This document shows positions 35,130 through 44,791 of a DNA stretch of 64,000 nucleotides, piece by piece. Origin of the DNA: Bin5 sp965242905 (GTDB taxonomy: Bacteria > Chloroflexota > Anaerolineae > Caldilineales > Caldilineaceae); NCBI GenBank assembly GCA_965242905.1, contig CBDETM010000002.1, positions 2,046,001 to 2,110,000 on the forward strand, given 5' to 3'. The position numbers were made by a program, and so were the translations under genes. The notes beneath the pieces were generated by a model, which saw only the letters and a program-made list of their open reading frames with translations, was not told the DNA's origin and made no database searches. The first letter of the stretch is position 1; every line of letters starts with the position of its first letter.

Positions 35130-37130
35130 GTGAAACCACAACTGCGTATTTGGGCACTTGCCGCCATCTTCATCCTGCTGCTTCCCATGTTCGCGGCCTG
35201 CGGTGGTGCAGAGCCGGCAGCGCAAGAAGCAGCCGGCGAGGCGGCCGAACCGGAAACGGCAGCCGAGGCCGAGAGTACGGAAGCCGAGTCATCTTCCGCC
35301 TATAACGAAGCCCCCATGTTGGCCGAGATGGTCGCCAACGGCGAGTTGCCGCCGGTCGATGAGCGGCTCCCGGCAGAGCCGCAGGTGATTGAACCCGAGG
35401 ACCGGATCGGCACCTACGGGGGCACCCTGCGCTTCGGAGAGGTCAACCCAATCAATCTGTGGAGCTTCGCCACCCTGCGCATGAATGGGCTCTTCAGGTA
35501 TGATTTCTCCAACACCCAGGTCTTCATGGACATCGCCAAAGACTACTACTTCTCCGATGACTACAAAACCCTGACCATCGAACTGCGTGAGGGCCATAAG
35601 TGGTCGGATGGCGAGCCGTTCACGACCGACGACATCATGTTCGCCTGGGAAGATGTCGCAATGAATGAAGACCTCTCCCCGGCCGGGCCGCGGTCGATCT
35701 GGCGCGCCGGAGGTGAACCGGCAGTCTTCACCAAAATCAGTGACACGGTGGTTGAAATCAGCTTCAGCGTGCCCTACCCGATCATCATGAACTACCTGGG
35801 TCGCACGGGCGTGGCCACCGACAACAACGTCATCATGCCCAAGCACTGGCTGAAGCAATGGCACATCGACTACAACCCCGATGCCCAAAAGCTGGCTGAG
35901 GAAGAGGGATTTGAGACCTGGATGCAGGCCTTCAACTTCCACAACAGACCTCCGAATAACTTCCGCATCGACGGTCCTACCCTCTGGGCCTGGAAGAACG
36001 AAACCCTCACCAGCGACCGCGCCGTCGTTGTCCGCAATCCCTACTTCCACCAGGTCGACACCGCCGGCAACCAGTTGCCCTATATCGATCGCATCGAGGC
36101 CGTGATCACCGGTGACAAGGAAGTACAGACCCTCAAGGCCAGCGCCGGCGAGTTCGACTTCGAGACCTACTATATCGATATGAAGGATATGTCGGTCTTC
36201 CAGCAGGGCGCCGAACAGGGGAACTATCGCGTCGAATTCGCCCAGAACCTCTTCTCCGCCGAGCTGGGTCTGATGCCCAATCGCACTGTCAAAGATCCCG
36301 TTCTGCGGGAGCTGTTCAACAACAAGGACTTCCGCATCGCCTTGTCGGTCAGCATCGACCGCGAGAGCATGAACGACACGCTCTTCTTCGGTCTGGGCAG
36401 ACCCTTCCCGGCTACCGTCAATCCGGGCTTGAGTTTCTTCCAAGAGGAATGGGCCACGACCCACGCCGAGTATGACCCGGAACGCGCCAACGCGCTTCTC
36501 GACTCCATCGGCCTGACCGAGCGCGACAGCGCCGGATACCGGCTGCGGCCTGACGGCGAAGGCCGCCTGAGCATGCTCATCCACGTCGGTGTATCCGAAG
36601 GCCCCAAGATTGCCATGGCCGAACTGGTCCGGGACGACTGGGCCGAGGTCGGGCTTGAGGCCATCGTCGAAAATCTGGGTGAACAGGGCGGTCTCTTCTC
36701 GCAACGCTTAGCCACCAATGACCTGCAGATTCCGACCTGGCATCTCGACAGAAACGCCCTGTTCGGCCGCTCCCTGGGCAGCAACTACGCTGTTGACCAG
36801 ACCTCCTTCTGGACCGGCACGTGGAAGGACTGGTTCCGGACCAATGGCGAGGAGGGCGTGGAACCGCCGGAGGAGATCAAGCGGCAGAGAGAGATCTTCG
36901 AGCAGTACAAACTGACCGCCGTCGGCACCGATGACTTCAACAGGCTTGGCGCCGAGTACTATGACTACTTCACCAGCGAAATCCCGATGATCGGCACCAT
37001 CGGCTTTACGCCGCGCCCGGTTATCATCAGCAATCGCCTCCACAATGTGCCGTTGGAGGGCGCCGCCTGGATTTCGGACAACAACTTCTATGCCCCGTTC
37101 ATGCCTTCACAGTGGTTCATTGAGGAGTAG
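35130..37130 (+). CDS. ABC transporter solute-binding lipoprotein (family 5)
   Basis: A 666-aa extracytoplasmic binding protein of SBP family 5 (oligopeptide/nickel/oligosaccharide type). Signal with lipobox PMFAAC (Cys 25), then a 45-residue Ala/Glu-rich linker. The bilobed body has TLTIELREGHKWSDGEPFTTDDIMFAWE, the best family signature. It is longer than the usual 500-550 residues. GTG start with AAAGGAGAG upstream. It feeds the permease and ATPase genes at 40516-44693; three catabolic genes lie between, which is unusual. In Chloroflexi, family 5 proteins in such settings often bind carbohydrates or sugar derivatives rather than peptides. The ligand is unknown. Confidence 0.93.
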   Translation: MKPQLRIWALAAIFILLLPMFAACGGAEPAAQEAAGEAAEPETAAEAESTEAESSSAYNEAPMLAEMVANGELPPVDERLPAEPQVIEPEDRIGTYGGTLRFGEVNPINLWSFATLRMNGLFRYDFSNTQVFMDIAKDYYFSDDYKTLTIELREGHKWSDGEPFTTDDIMFAWEDVAMNEDLSPAGPRSIWRAGGEPAVFTKISDTVVEISFSVPYPIIMNYLGRTGVATDNNVIMPKHWLKQWHIDYNPDAQKLAEEEGFETWMQAFNFHNRPPNNFRIDGPTLWAWKNETLTSDRAVVVRNPYFHQVDTAGNQLPYIDRIEAVITGDKEVQTLKASAGEFDFETYYIDMKDMSVFQQGAEQGNYRVEFAQNLFSAELGLMPNRTVKDPVLRELFNNKDFRIALSVSIDRESMNDTLFFGLGRPFPATVNPGLSFFQEEWATTHAEYDPERANALLDSIGLTERDSAGYRLRPDGEGRLSMLIHVGVSEGPKIAMAELVRDDWAEVGLEAIVENLGEQGGLFSQRLATNDLQIPTWHLDRNALFGRSLGSNYAVDQTSFWTGTWKDWFRTNGEEGVEPPEEIKRQREIFEQYKLTAVGTDDFNRLGAEYYDYFTSEIPMIGTIGFTPRPVIISNRLHNVPLEGAAWISDNNFYAPFMPSQWFIEE

Positions 37131-37152
37131 GGCATAGCGATGAAGACCGTGC

Positions 37153-37195
37153 AACACCCTGTTTTCGCCCTTGGTGGGAACAGGGTGTTTGCTCT
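37153..37195 (+). terminator. Hairpin after the binding protein gene
   Basis: Perfect 11-bp stem AACACCCTGTT / AACAGGGTGTT (37153-37163 and 37179-37189) with a 15-nt loop, followed by only a modestly T-rich stretch. It fits partial termination or 3' end protection that leaves the binding protein transcript in excess. The rest of the gap to 37525 shows no other feature. Confidence 0.65.
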
Positions 37196-37525
37196 GTTTC
37201 GGTGGACCAACGGAGGAATCGAACTGGCAACGGGGTGGGAAACGGCCCTTTTCAAATCTGCCACTCTTCGTTAGTATTCAAGTCCAGCCAGGAAAACGGC
37301 TAAAGAGCCGCTACAAACTGATTCGTCTGCGACGGTGAAGGCCCGCCGCACGGATGGATAAGGCGTACCTGCTCCGGATCGATGCGCGTCACCGCCTCTT
37401 CCAGCAGACAGCCATACCCGATAGCGCTCCTTTATGGTCAGCGTATTGCACCGTTTAATTCCGAACAGAAGGCAAAGAAAGGAGAGGCCGGGAACGCCCT
37501 GAGTTTCGCCCGCGCCGATGTCAAG

Positions 37526-38608
37526 ATGACGCAACCGAAGAGGAAGGTAACAAAACCGGTACGCTTGGGTCTGATTGGATGCGGCGGTATCGTGCGCATC
37601 AACCATATTTCCGTATATCTCGCCCTGCCGGACGCAGTAGACGTCGTTGCGGTCGCCGACCCTGTCCCCGACAACCTTGAGTATGCAGGCAATACGCTTG
37701 AGGTGCCGCCGGCGCAGAGATATGCCGACTATCGCGACATGCTCGCCAAGGCCGAAATCGACGCGGTTTCCATCGCCACACCGCACGCCATGCACGCCGA
37801 ACACGCCATCCAGGCAGCCGAGGCCGGCGTCGCCGTCATCTCCGAAAAACCGATGGCGACCTCGCTGGAGGAGGCCGACGCCATACTGGAAGCGGTCAAC
37901 CGTAACGGTGTCCCCTATGCCATCATGCACAATCTGCTATTTTCCTTGCCAATGCAGGAAGCGCTGAGTCAACTGCGAACGGGGAAGTTGGGGAAGCCGA
38001 TTTTAGGTCGTGGTCAATGCATGGGGATGAAACCGGCTGACTTTGGCAGCGACCATGCCAATCCCGCCATGGCCTGGCGCGCCCAAAAGGCGGTGGGCGG
38101 CGGTTGCATCAGCGATACCGCCTATCATGAGATCTACTCGGTCGAAGCGTTGATGGGTTCGCCGGTCCGCTATGTCGAAGCCAGGGTGAAAACGATGCGT
38201 TTCGATATCGACGTCGACGATCTCGCCATCCTCCTGTTTGAACACGAGGACGGCGCCGTGTCCACGGTGTCGGCATCATGGTGTTCGCCGGCGATCACAG
38301 CTGAAAGGGGCCGCTGGTGCGAAGTGCACACCACCAATGGATCGATCCGCGTGTTTCACCGCGACGAGGAGCCGTTCTGGCGCTACGGCGGCGAGGAAGA
38401 CGGCTGGAGTTCTCTCGAAATACCCGAACCGGTGGTGAAAGAGAACCCCGGCGTTGGCGGTCACTTCGGCTGCTACGCCGCCACATTTGAGGCGCTCGCC
38501 AGCGGGTCGGAAATGCCGGTGGACGGCGAAAAGGCGCGGCACAATCTGGCCATTATCGAAGCGGCGCGCCGAGCAACCGCCGAACGGCGTGCGATAGGAG
38601 TGGAGTGA
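37526..38608 (+). CDS. Gfo/Idh/MocA family oxidoreductase
   Basis: NAD(P)-dependent dehydrogenase, 360 aa. Rossmann motif LIGCGGIVRINH (about 16-27), EKP at 107-109 (ISEKPMATS), and a C-terminal half with GGGCISDTAYHEIYSVEALMG carrying the substrate-site His. The start is uncertain: ATG 37526 gives a normal N-terminus but lacks a clear ribosome site; an AAAGGAGAG lies 50 bp further upstream in front of a CTG. It is placed between a binding protein and permeases and next to an amidohydrolase and a second family member. It probably oxidises or reduces an intermediate of the imported compound. Confidence 0.9.
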   Translation: MTQPKRKVTKPVRLGLIGCGGIVRINHISVYLALPDAVDVVAVADPVPDNLEYAGNTLEVPPAQRYADYRDMLAKAEIDAVSIATPHAMHAEHAIQAAEAGVAVISEKPMATSLEEADAILEAVNRNGVPYAIMHNLLFSLPMQEALSQLRTGKLGKPILGRGQCMGMKPADFGSDHANPAMAWRAQKAVGGGCISDTAYHEIYSVEALMGSPVRYVEARVKTMRFDIDVDDLAILLFEHEDGAVSTVSASWCSPAITAERGRWCEVHTTNGSIRVFHRDEEPFWRYGGEEDGWSSLEIPEPVVKENPGVGGHFGCYAATFEALASGSEMPVDGEKARHNLAIIEAARRATAERRAIGVE

Positions 38609-38610
38609 AG

Positions 38611-39453
38611 ATGCGACCCTACGTGGATGTACACTGCCATATCGGCACGACCATCACTTACGACCCGGCTGTCGGCCAGACGACCGGCCGCTGCCTGGCC
38701 CGCATGGCCTCCGCCGGCGTCGTCGCTTCGGTCATCGGGCCCACCGCCGTCGGTTCGTCGCAGATTCGGGGCATACTCGACACCAGGGACCAGAACGGGA
38801 TCATCGTCCGCGCCTGTCAGCAGTTTCCCGATCGCTTTCCCATCGGCCTTGCCCTGATCGAGCTGCGCCACGGCCAGGTCGGGGCCGACGCCTTTGAAGA
38901 GACCCTGGTCGAAGGCGGTCTCCAGGGCATCATGTGGCATCCCGCCGGCATGACCTTCGAAAGACAGCTCTATCCTTTTCTCGAAGTCGCCTCACTCAAG
39001 GGCGGGCTCTGCCTTCTGCATGAGAGCGCAGACCGGACCGCGGCCTATGCAAAGCGGTTCCCTAACCTGACCTTCATCGTCCATGCCGGGACCGAAGAGG
39101 AAATGGAGCCCTGCCAGCAGCTGGATAACGTCTGGTTTGAGATCGTACAGCGCCCCAAAGGCTCACGGTCCGACTGGGACCTGCCGCAACTGGTAAACGA
39201 ACTCGGCAGTGAGCGCATTCTTTTCGGCAGCGACCTGCCCTACTACGACTTTCGCATCCTCCAGGCCCAGCTGGAATCCGCAGACATTGACGAGGCCACC
39301 CGCGATCGTATCGCTTCTCAGAACGCCGTGAATCTGATCCGGACTTTTCAGCCCGACTGGGAGCTGCCCCAAGAAACACTCGCCGCCCCGCAAAACTATA
39401 CGTACGATGAACTGTGGGCTCCCAAGGAGGCCGGAAGCGAAAGGCTGCTATAG
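38611..39453 (+). CDS. Amidohydrolase family protein (metal-dependent TIM barrel)
   Basis: An amidohydrolase-2-type protein of 280 aa. Metal ligands: VDVHCH (H-x-H) at residues 5-10, a His in IMWHPAG, another in TFIVHAGTEEE, and the Asp of RILFGSDLPYYD. The group includes hydrolases of lactones and amides and decarboxylases. A lactonase step after a sugar dehydrogenase would fit the neighbours. The ATG at 38611 follows GTGGAG; a GTG at 38605 overlaps the previous stop. Tightly coupled to the dehydrogenase gene upstream. Confidence 0.88.
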   Translation: MRPYVDVHCHIGTTITYDPAVGQTTGRCLARMASAGVVASVIGPTAVGSSQIRGILDTRDQNGIIVRACQQFPDRFPIGLALIELRHGQVGADAFEETLVEGGLQGIMWHPAGMTFERQLYPFLEVASLKGGLCLLHESADRTAAYAKRFPNLTFIVHAGTEEEMEPCQQLDNVWFEIVQRPKGSRSDWDLPQLVNELGSERILFGSDLPYYDFRILQAQLESADIDEATRDRIASQNAVNLIRTFQPDWELPQETLAAPQNYTYDELWAPKEAGSERLL

Positions 39454-39505
39454 AGACTGATCCAGGCGTGGAAAAACGGTTCTACAAGGTAGAGAGGAAG
39501 CTCCA

Positions 39506-40519
39506 ATGAAATTCGCCCTACTCGGTCACTCAGGACACCTGGATTACTACGAGCAGATGCTGCACGATCTGCCCGACGTTGCAATCGTAGCCGTCGCACT
39601 GGCGATTCCCGGCGAAACGCTGGACTCCTTCGCCAGCGCCCCGGGCGTGACCTCTGAGACAAACAGATATACCGAGTATGAGGAGATGCTCGATAAGGAA
39701 TCTCCCGACCTCGTGCAGATCTGCGTCCCCCCGCAGCAGGTTCCGGGATTGACCGAAATATGCCTGAAACGCGGCATCGCCGTCATGACGGAGAAACCGC
39801 TGGCGATGGATTTGGCGAGCCTTTCACACCTGTACGCCGTGGCCAGTGAGGCCGGGACCCCGCTTGCCGCACTACACGGCTACCGCAGAATGAAATGGTT
39901 TGAAGCCGCTCGCGATGCCGTACATGCCGGCAAGATCGGCGAGCCCCTTGGCAGCTACAGCCAGATCTCCTACCGCTGGGGAGCCAGGCGGCCGGACCAT
40001 TTTCGCACTCGCGAGACATTTCCCGGTATCGTGCCCTTTGTCGGCGTTCACGTCATCGACTGGCTCGTCTGGTCGCTGGGCGATGTATTTACCGAGGTAA
40101 CCGGCTGGGAGACGACGGCCGCCCACCCGGACTTTCCGGGCTGCGCAAGCCAGGCCGCCGTCCTGTTGCGGATGCGCAACGGAGGCGTCTCCACCGTGAT
40201 GCTCGATTTTCTGCGTCCTGCCACCGCGCCCACCCATGGCGACGAGCGCATGATGATCTCAGGCACACAGGGCGTTGTCGAGAGTATCGCCAACGAGGAG
40301 ACCGCCAAGCTGATCAGCGAACAGGACGGGGTTTGCAACCTCAAGACTCCCGACACGCCCAACTGGTACACGGCCTTTGTCAGCTCGGTTCAGGACGGCT
40401 CTTTCGCCGGGGTTGAAGAGCTCTTTCGGATGACAGAGATTGCCCTCAAAGCCCAGCAGGCGCTAGACGAAGGCAAGAGGATCTCCCTGCTGCAATCTCC
40501 GTACGAGGCGAAGAAATGA
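39506..40519 (+). CDS. Gfo/Idh/MocA family oxidoreductase (variant nucleotide loop)
   Basis: A 337-aa second dehydrogenase of the family. The N-terminal loop reads LLGHSGHLDYY, so the usual G-x-G-x-x-G is altered. EKP is at 96-98 (VMTEKPLAMD), and GIVPFVGVHVIDWLVWSLG carries the likely catalytic His. A GAGAGGAAG ribosome site precedes the ATG. Its stop overlaps the start of the permease gene by 4 bp (ATGA), so enzyme and transporter are translationally coupled. It is not a close copy of the gene at 37526. Confidence 0.9.
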   Translation: MKFALLGHSGHLDYYEQMLHDLPDVAIVAVALAIPGETLDSFASAPGVTSETNRYTEYEEMLDKESPDLVQICVPPQQVPGLTEICLKRGIAVMTEKPLAMDLASLSHLYAVASEAGTPLAALHGYRRMKWFEAARDAVHAGKIGEPLGSYSQISYRWGARRPDHFRTRETFPGIVPFVGVHVIDWLVWSLGDVFTEVTGWETTAAHPDFPGCASQAAVLLRMRNGGVSTVMLDFLRPATAPTHGDERMMISGTQGVVESIANEETAKLISEQDGVCNLKTPDTPNWYTAFVSSVQDGSFAGVEELFRMTEIALKAQQALDEGKRISLLQSPYEAKK

Positions 40520-41508
40520 TCGGCTATATCGTACAAAGACTGATCTACGCGGTGGTTACTTTCTGGTTTCTGAGCATAGTTGTGTTTGTCATCATTCAGC
40601 TGCCGCCGGGCGATTTCCTGACCAGCTACGTCGCCCGCCTGGAACAGGAGGGCGACATCATCGATGAGGCTGAAATCGAAGCCCTCAAACGCGAATACGG
40701 TCTTGACGCCACCCCTGTAGAGAAGTACGTTCGCTGGTTTGGACGCTTTCTGCAGGGTGAAATGGGCCGCTCTTTCGAATGGAATCAGCCCGTGGGCAGG
40801 CTGCTCAGGGAGCGTCTGCCTTACACGGTTCTGCTCTCGCTGCTCACCCTCTTTTTCACCTATGTCGTTGCCGTGCCGATCGGGATCTATGTCGCCACCC
40901 GCCAGTATGGCTTCACCGACTATCTGTTTTCTGTGCTGGGCTTTGCCGGGCTGGCGACGCCCAACTTCATGCTCGCTCTCATCCTGATGTTCCTCTTCTT
41001 CAAGTACCTCGGCATCAGCGTCGGCGGCCTCTTTTCCTCCGAGTACGCCCTCGCCCCCTGGTCTCTGGGCAAAATATGGGATCTCTTCACCCATCTCTGG
41101 GTTCCTATCATCGTTATCGGCACCGCCGGCACTGCCGGAATCATTCGCGTCATGCGCGGCACCCTGCTCGATGAACTGGGCAAACAGTATGTCATCACCG
41201 CTCGCGCCAAGGGCGTTGCCGAAGGAAAGCTGCTGTTCAGGTACCCGGTACGCTTGGCCATCAATCCGATCGTCAGCACGGTCGGCTGGCAGCTGCCCGG
41301 CATCGTCTCCGGCGAGACCATCGTCGCCATCGTACTGAGCCTGCCGACCACCGGTCCTCTCCTCTTCATGGCGCTTATCAACCAGGATATGTTCTTGGCA
41401 GGAAGTATTGTGATGTTTCTGGGTATTCTGACGCTGATCGGTACCTTTCTTTCTGACATTCTACTGATCGTTGTAGACCCACGCATCCGTTTTGAAGGAA
41501 AGACTTGA
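40516..41508 (+). CDS. ABC importer permease (OppB/DppB type)
   Basis: Inner-membrane permease of 330 aa. Helices near residues 10-30, 105-130, 140-165, 195-220, 255-280 and 300-325. N-terminal MIGYIVQRLIYAVVTFWFLS is typical of OppB proteins. The ATPase-docking EAA-like loop is DELGKQYVITARAKGVAEGK. It overlaps the dehydrogenase gene by 4 bp and pairs with the OppC-type permease that follows. Part of importer 1, fed by the lipoprotein at 35130. Confidence 0.94.
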   Translation: MIGYIVQRLIYAVVTFWFLSIVVFVIIQLPPGDFLTSYVARLEQEGDIIDEAEIEALKREYGLDATPVEKYVRWFGRFLQGEMGRSFEWNQPVGRLLRERLPYTVLLSLLTLFFTYVVAVPIGIYVATRQYGFTDYLFSVLGFAGLATPNFMLALILMFLFFKYLGISVGGLFSSEYALAPWSLGKIWDLFTHLWVPIIVIGTAGTAGIIRVMRGTLLDELGKQYVITARAKGVAEGKLLFRYPVRLAINPIVSTVGWQLPGIVSGETIVAIVLSLPTTGPLLFMALINQDMFLAGSIVMFLGILTLIGTFLSDILLIVVDPRIRFEGKT

Positions 41509-41509
41509 G

Positions 41510-42658
41510 ATGACAACCGACGTAACAACCGGTGTTTCAAGCGGAGTCGGGATACGGGAGGCCGGGATCACGGCCGAAGAGCGCTACTTCCTGGCCTCAC
41601 AGTGGCAACTGATGTGGCGCAAGTTCAAAAGACATCGGTTGGCTGTAGTTTCTGTTTCCCTGCTCGGGATTCTCTATGTCCTGGCGATCACTTATCAGTT
41701 CTGGGTCCCCTACGGCCGGCTGACGAAACATGAGGATTACTTAAGCGCCTCTCCCTCCCGCATCCACCTCTTCGACAGTGAAGGCCGATTCCGGGGCCCT
41801 TTTGTCTATAAACTGGACGGTGAAATCGACTTCAATACCTTCACCCGCGTCTATACGGAAGATACCTCACAGATCTACCGCATTCGCTTCTTCCAAAAGG
41901 GAGAATCCTATCGGTTCTGGGGTCTCTTTCCAATGGACCTCCATTTCTTTCTCCCCGAAGAAGGCGGCGTGATCTTTCTGTTCGGCACCGATTCGCTTGG
42001 CCGCGATCTCTTTTCGCGGACTCTCGCCGGGGCCCAGGTCAGCCTCTCCGTTGGGCTGGTTGGCGTCATGATCAGCTTTATACTGGGCTGCCTTCTTGGC
42101 GGCATCTCTGGCTACTTCGGCGGCGCCACCGACATGCTGATCCAGCGCATTATCGAGTTTGTGATCATCGTCCCCACCATACCTCTCTGGATGGCGCTCA
42201 GCGCGGCCGTGCCCGCGGGATGGTCGCCGGTCAAGATCTACTTTTCCATCACCATCATTCTTTCCATTATCGGATGGGCCGGGTTGGCCCGCGTCGTGCG
42301 CGGTAAACTGCTTGAAATGCGCGAGTCGGACTTTGTCATAGCGGCCAAAGTCGCCGGTTCCACCGATATGCAGATCATCGTTGAACACCTGTTGCCGGGG
42401 TTCATGAGCTATCTCATCGTCCATCTCACCCTGGCCATCCCCAACATGATCCTGGGTGAGACGGCGCTCAGCTTCCTGGGGCTCGGCATTCGTGCACCCG
42501 CGGTCAGCTGGGGCACCCTGCTAAAGGATGCCCAGAACGTCCGCAGCGTGGCTGTGCAGCCCTGGATGCTTATCCCCGGCCTGCTTGTGATCATAACAGT
42601 GCTCCTGTTTAACTTTATCGGCGATGGGCTGCGTGACGCCGCCGACCCCTACAAGTAG
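41510..42658 (+). CDS. ABC importer permease (OppC/DppC type)
   Basis: A 382-aa permease longer than most OppC proteins. A polar N-terminus leads to the first helix (LAVVSVSLLGILYVLAIT, about 45-62). A 100-residue extracytoplasmic insertion follows, then LFGTDSLGRDLFSRTLAGAQVSL, the standard OppC signature, and five helices. The coupling loop is EMRESDFVIAAKVAGSTDMQI. The ATG at 41510 follows the upstream stop by one base; an in-frame TTG six codons earlier is less likely. Importer 1. Confidence 0.94.
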   Translation: MTTDVTTGVSSGVGIREAGITAEERYFLASQWQLMWRKFKRHRLAVVSVSLLGILYVLAITYQFWVPYGRLTKHEDYLSASPSRIHLFDSEGRFRGPFVYKLDGEIDFNTFTRVYTEDTSQIYRIRFFQKGESYRFWGLFPMDLHFFLPEEGGVIFLFGTDSLGRDLFSRTLAGAQVSLSVGLVGVMISFILGCLLGGISGYFGGATDMLIQRIIEFVIIVPTIPLWMALSAAVPAGWSPVKIYFSITIILSIIGWAGLARVVRGKLLEMRESDFVIAAKVAGSTDMQIIVEHLLPGFMSYLIVHLTLAIPNMILGETALSFLGLGIRAPAVSWGTLLKDAQNVRSVAVQPWMLIPGLLVIITVLLFNFIGDGLRDAADPYK

Positions 42659-42663
42659 CAGCA

Positions 42664-43656
42664 ATGGAACAGCAAGAGCCAGTCCTCGAACTCAGAGATC
42701 TGCACACCTTCTTTCCCCTGGAAGAGGGCCTGCTGAAAGCGGTGAACGGTGTATCGCTCACCATTCACAAGAACCGTACACTCGGTGTTGTAGGCGAATC
42801 GGGCTGTGGCAAGAGCGTTACTGCCCAGTCGATCCTGCGCATCGTACCTGAGTTTGCGCAGATGACCGGAGAGATTCTGCTGCACCAGAACGGCCATATC
42901 ACCGATCTGGCTGCCCTCGCTCCGTCCGGAAAAGAGATCCGCGACATTCGCGGCCGCGATATCTCGATGATCTTTCAGGAGCCGATGACGGCTTTCTCAC
43001 CTGTGCACACCGTCGGCGATCAGATCATGGAAGCCATTCTGGTCCACGAAGACGCGACCAGGGATGAGGCGCGCAGCCGCGCCGTTGAACTCCTCAGCCT
43101 GGTCGGCATTCCCATTCCTGAAGAACGTGTCGACGCCTATCCGCATCAGCTATCCGGCGGCATGCGTCAACGCGCGATGATCGCCATGGCGCTGGCCCTC
43201 AAGCCCAAACTCCTCATCGCAGATGAACCGACGACAGCGCTGGACGTGACCATTCAGGCCCAGATTCTACGTCTGATGAAGACGCTTCAGGCCGAGATGG
43301 GCATGTCGATCATGTTCATTACCCATGATCTGGGTGTGATTGCCAATATGGCCGATGAAGTCGCCGTGATGTACCTGGGACGGGTGGTCGAATTCGGCAC
43401 TGTCAGGCAGATCTTCCGCTCGCCCCAACATCCCTATACCCAGGCCCTGTTGCGCTCCATCCCCAGGACAGGGCGCAGGGCGCGGGTCCGCCTGGACACG
43501 ATCGAGGGCATTGTCCCCGTCCCCCTCGATCCGCCCGACATCTGTCCATTTGCCGAACGCTGCACGCAGTTCATTCCCGGCCGCTGCGATGAGAAGGTGC
43601 CCGATTTTCTGGAAACAGAGCCGGGGCATTCGGTACGTTGTATTCTCTATGAATGA
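42664..43656 (+). CDS. ABC importer ATPase (OppD/DppD type)
   Basis: A 330-aa ATPase. Walker A GESGCGKSV, Q-loop IFQEPMTAF, signature LSGGMRQRAMIAMAL, Walker B LLIADEPTTALD, H-loop THDLG. The C-terminal oligopeptide-type extension has cysteines in CPFAERCTQFIPGRCDE, as in [4Fe-4S]-carrying DppD/OppD proteins. Its stop overlaps the next ATPase start by 4 bp. Forms a heterodimer with that protein to energise importer 1. Confidence 0.95.
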   Translation: MEQQEPVLELRDLHTFFPLEEGLLKAVNGVSLTIHKNRTLGVVGESGCGKSVTAQSILRIVPEFAQMTGEILLHQNGHITDLAALAPSGKEIRDIRGRDISMIFQEPMTAFSPVHTVGDQIMEAILVHEDATRDEARSRAVELLSLVGIPIPEERVDAYPHQLSGGMRQRAMIAMALALKPKLLIADEPTTALDVTIQAQILRLMKTLQAEMGMSIMFITHDLGVIANMADEVAVMYLGRVVEFGTVRQIFRSPQHPYTQALLRSIPRTGRRARVRLDTIEGIVPVPLDPPDICPFAERCTQFIPGRCDEKVPDFLETEPGHSVRCILYE

Positions 43657-44693
43657 CAGCCATGGAATCGAACAACCTGCTCGAAGTACATAACCTCAAA
43701 AAGTATTTCCCCATCGAAAAGGGTCTGTTGCGCCGGGTGATTGGGCAGGTGCGCGCCGTCGATGATGTGAGCCTCAGCATTCCTGCCGGACAGACCTTGG
43801 GGCTGGTCGGCGAGTCGGGGTGCGGCAAGACCACCCTCGGCCGCTGCGTTATCCGCGCCATTGAGCCGACATCAGGACAGGTGCTGTTGCGTATCGACGA
43901 CCGCCAGGCCGATATAACCGGCCTCGATGCCAAGGAGCTGCGCGCCACCCGTCGCCACATGCAGATGGTCTTTCAGGACCCCTATGCCAGCCTCGATCCG
44001 CGCAAGACCATTCTCGATATCGTCGGCGAGCCCCTCCGCGTAAACAAGCTGGCCAGGGGCGAGGACCTCGAGCAGCGTGTACGCCAACTGGTCGATCTGG
44101 TCGGTCTGGACGTCAAGTACCTCAAACGCTATCCCCACGCCTTCAGCGGCGGTCAGCGCCAGCGCATCGGCATCGCCCGCGCCCTCAGTCTGCATCCCAG
44201 CCTCATCGTCTGTGACGAGCCCGTTTCCGCCCTCGACGTCTCGGTCCAGGCCCAGATTCTCAACCTCCTGCAGGACCTGCAGGCGGAATTCAGCCTCACC
44301 TATCTCTTTATCGCCCACGATCTCAGTGTCATCCAGCACATCTCCGATCAGGTAGCCGTTATGTATGTCGGCAAGATTGTGGAGCAGGCGCAGACCGAGG
44401 AGCTATTCCTCAACCCCAAGCACCCCTATACGGAAGCGCTCCTGTCCGCAATCCCCCAACCCGACCCGGACTCCCTGCTGGATGAAATCATGCTTGAGGG
44501 TGAAGTGCCCAGCCCGGCCAACCCGCCTCCCGGCTGCTACTTCCACCCCCGTTGCCAGTACGCCCAGCAGATCTGTCAGGAGGAAATACCGCCGCTCCTG
44601 GAAGTCAGCCCCGACCATTACGCTGCCTGCCATTTCGCCCAGGAGCTGACGCTGCACGGTGTCGGAGATTTGGAAGAGGACAGCCGGTGGTGA
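43653..44693 (+). CDS. ABC importer ATPase (OppF/DppF type)
   Basis: A 346-aa ATPase. Walker A GESGCGKTT, Q-loop FQDPYASLDPR, signature FSGGQRQRIGIARAL, Walker B LIVCDEPVSALD, H-loop AHDLS. The C-terminal extension CYFHPRCQYAQQIC is the usual cysteine-rich end. The first ATG (43653) overlaps the upstream stop; the ATG three codons on is an alternative. Last transport gene of importer 1. Confidence 0.95.
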   Translation: MTAMESNNLLEVHNLKKYFPIEKGLLRRVIGQVRAVDDVSLSIPAGQTLGLVGESGCGKTTLGRCVIRAIEPTSGQVLLRIDDRQADITGLDAKELRATRRHMQMVFQDPYASLDPRKTILDIVGEPLRVNKLARGEDLEQRVRQLVDLVGLDVKYLKRYPHAFSGGQRQRIGIARALSLHPSLIVCDEPVSALDVSVQAQILNLLQDLQAEFSLTYLFIAHDLSVIQHISDQVAVMYVGKIVEQAQTEELFLNPKHPYTEALLSAIPQPDPDSLLDEIMLEGEVPSPANPPPGCYFHPRCQYAQQICQEEIPPLLEVSPDHYAACHFAQELTLHGVGDLEEDSRW

Positions 44694-44791
44694 ATCCTCC
44701 GCCTGGTTCCGGCTTCTGCGCAGGTGTCGAGACACGTGCCCAGGCGATGGGAGCGCGGCTGTGGCGCTGATCCGGGGAGCGGGTTAAACGT

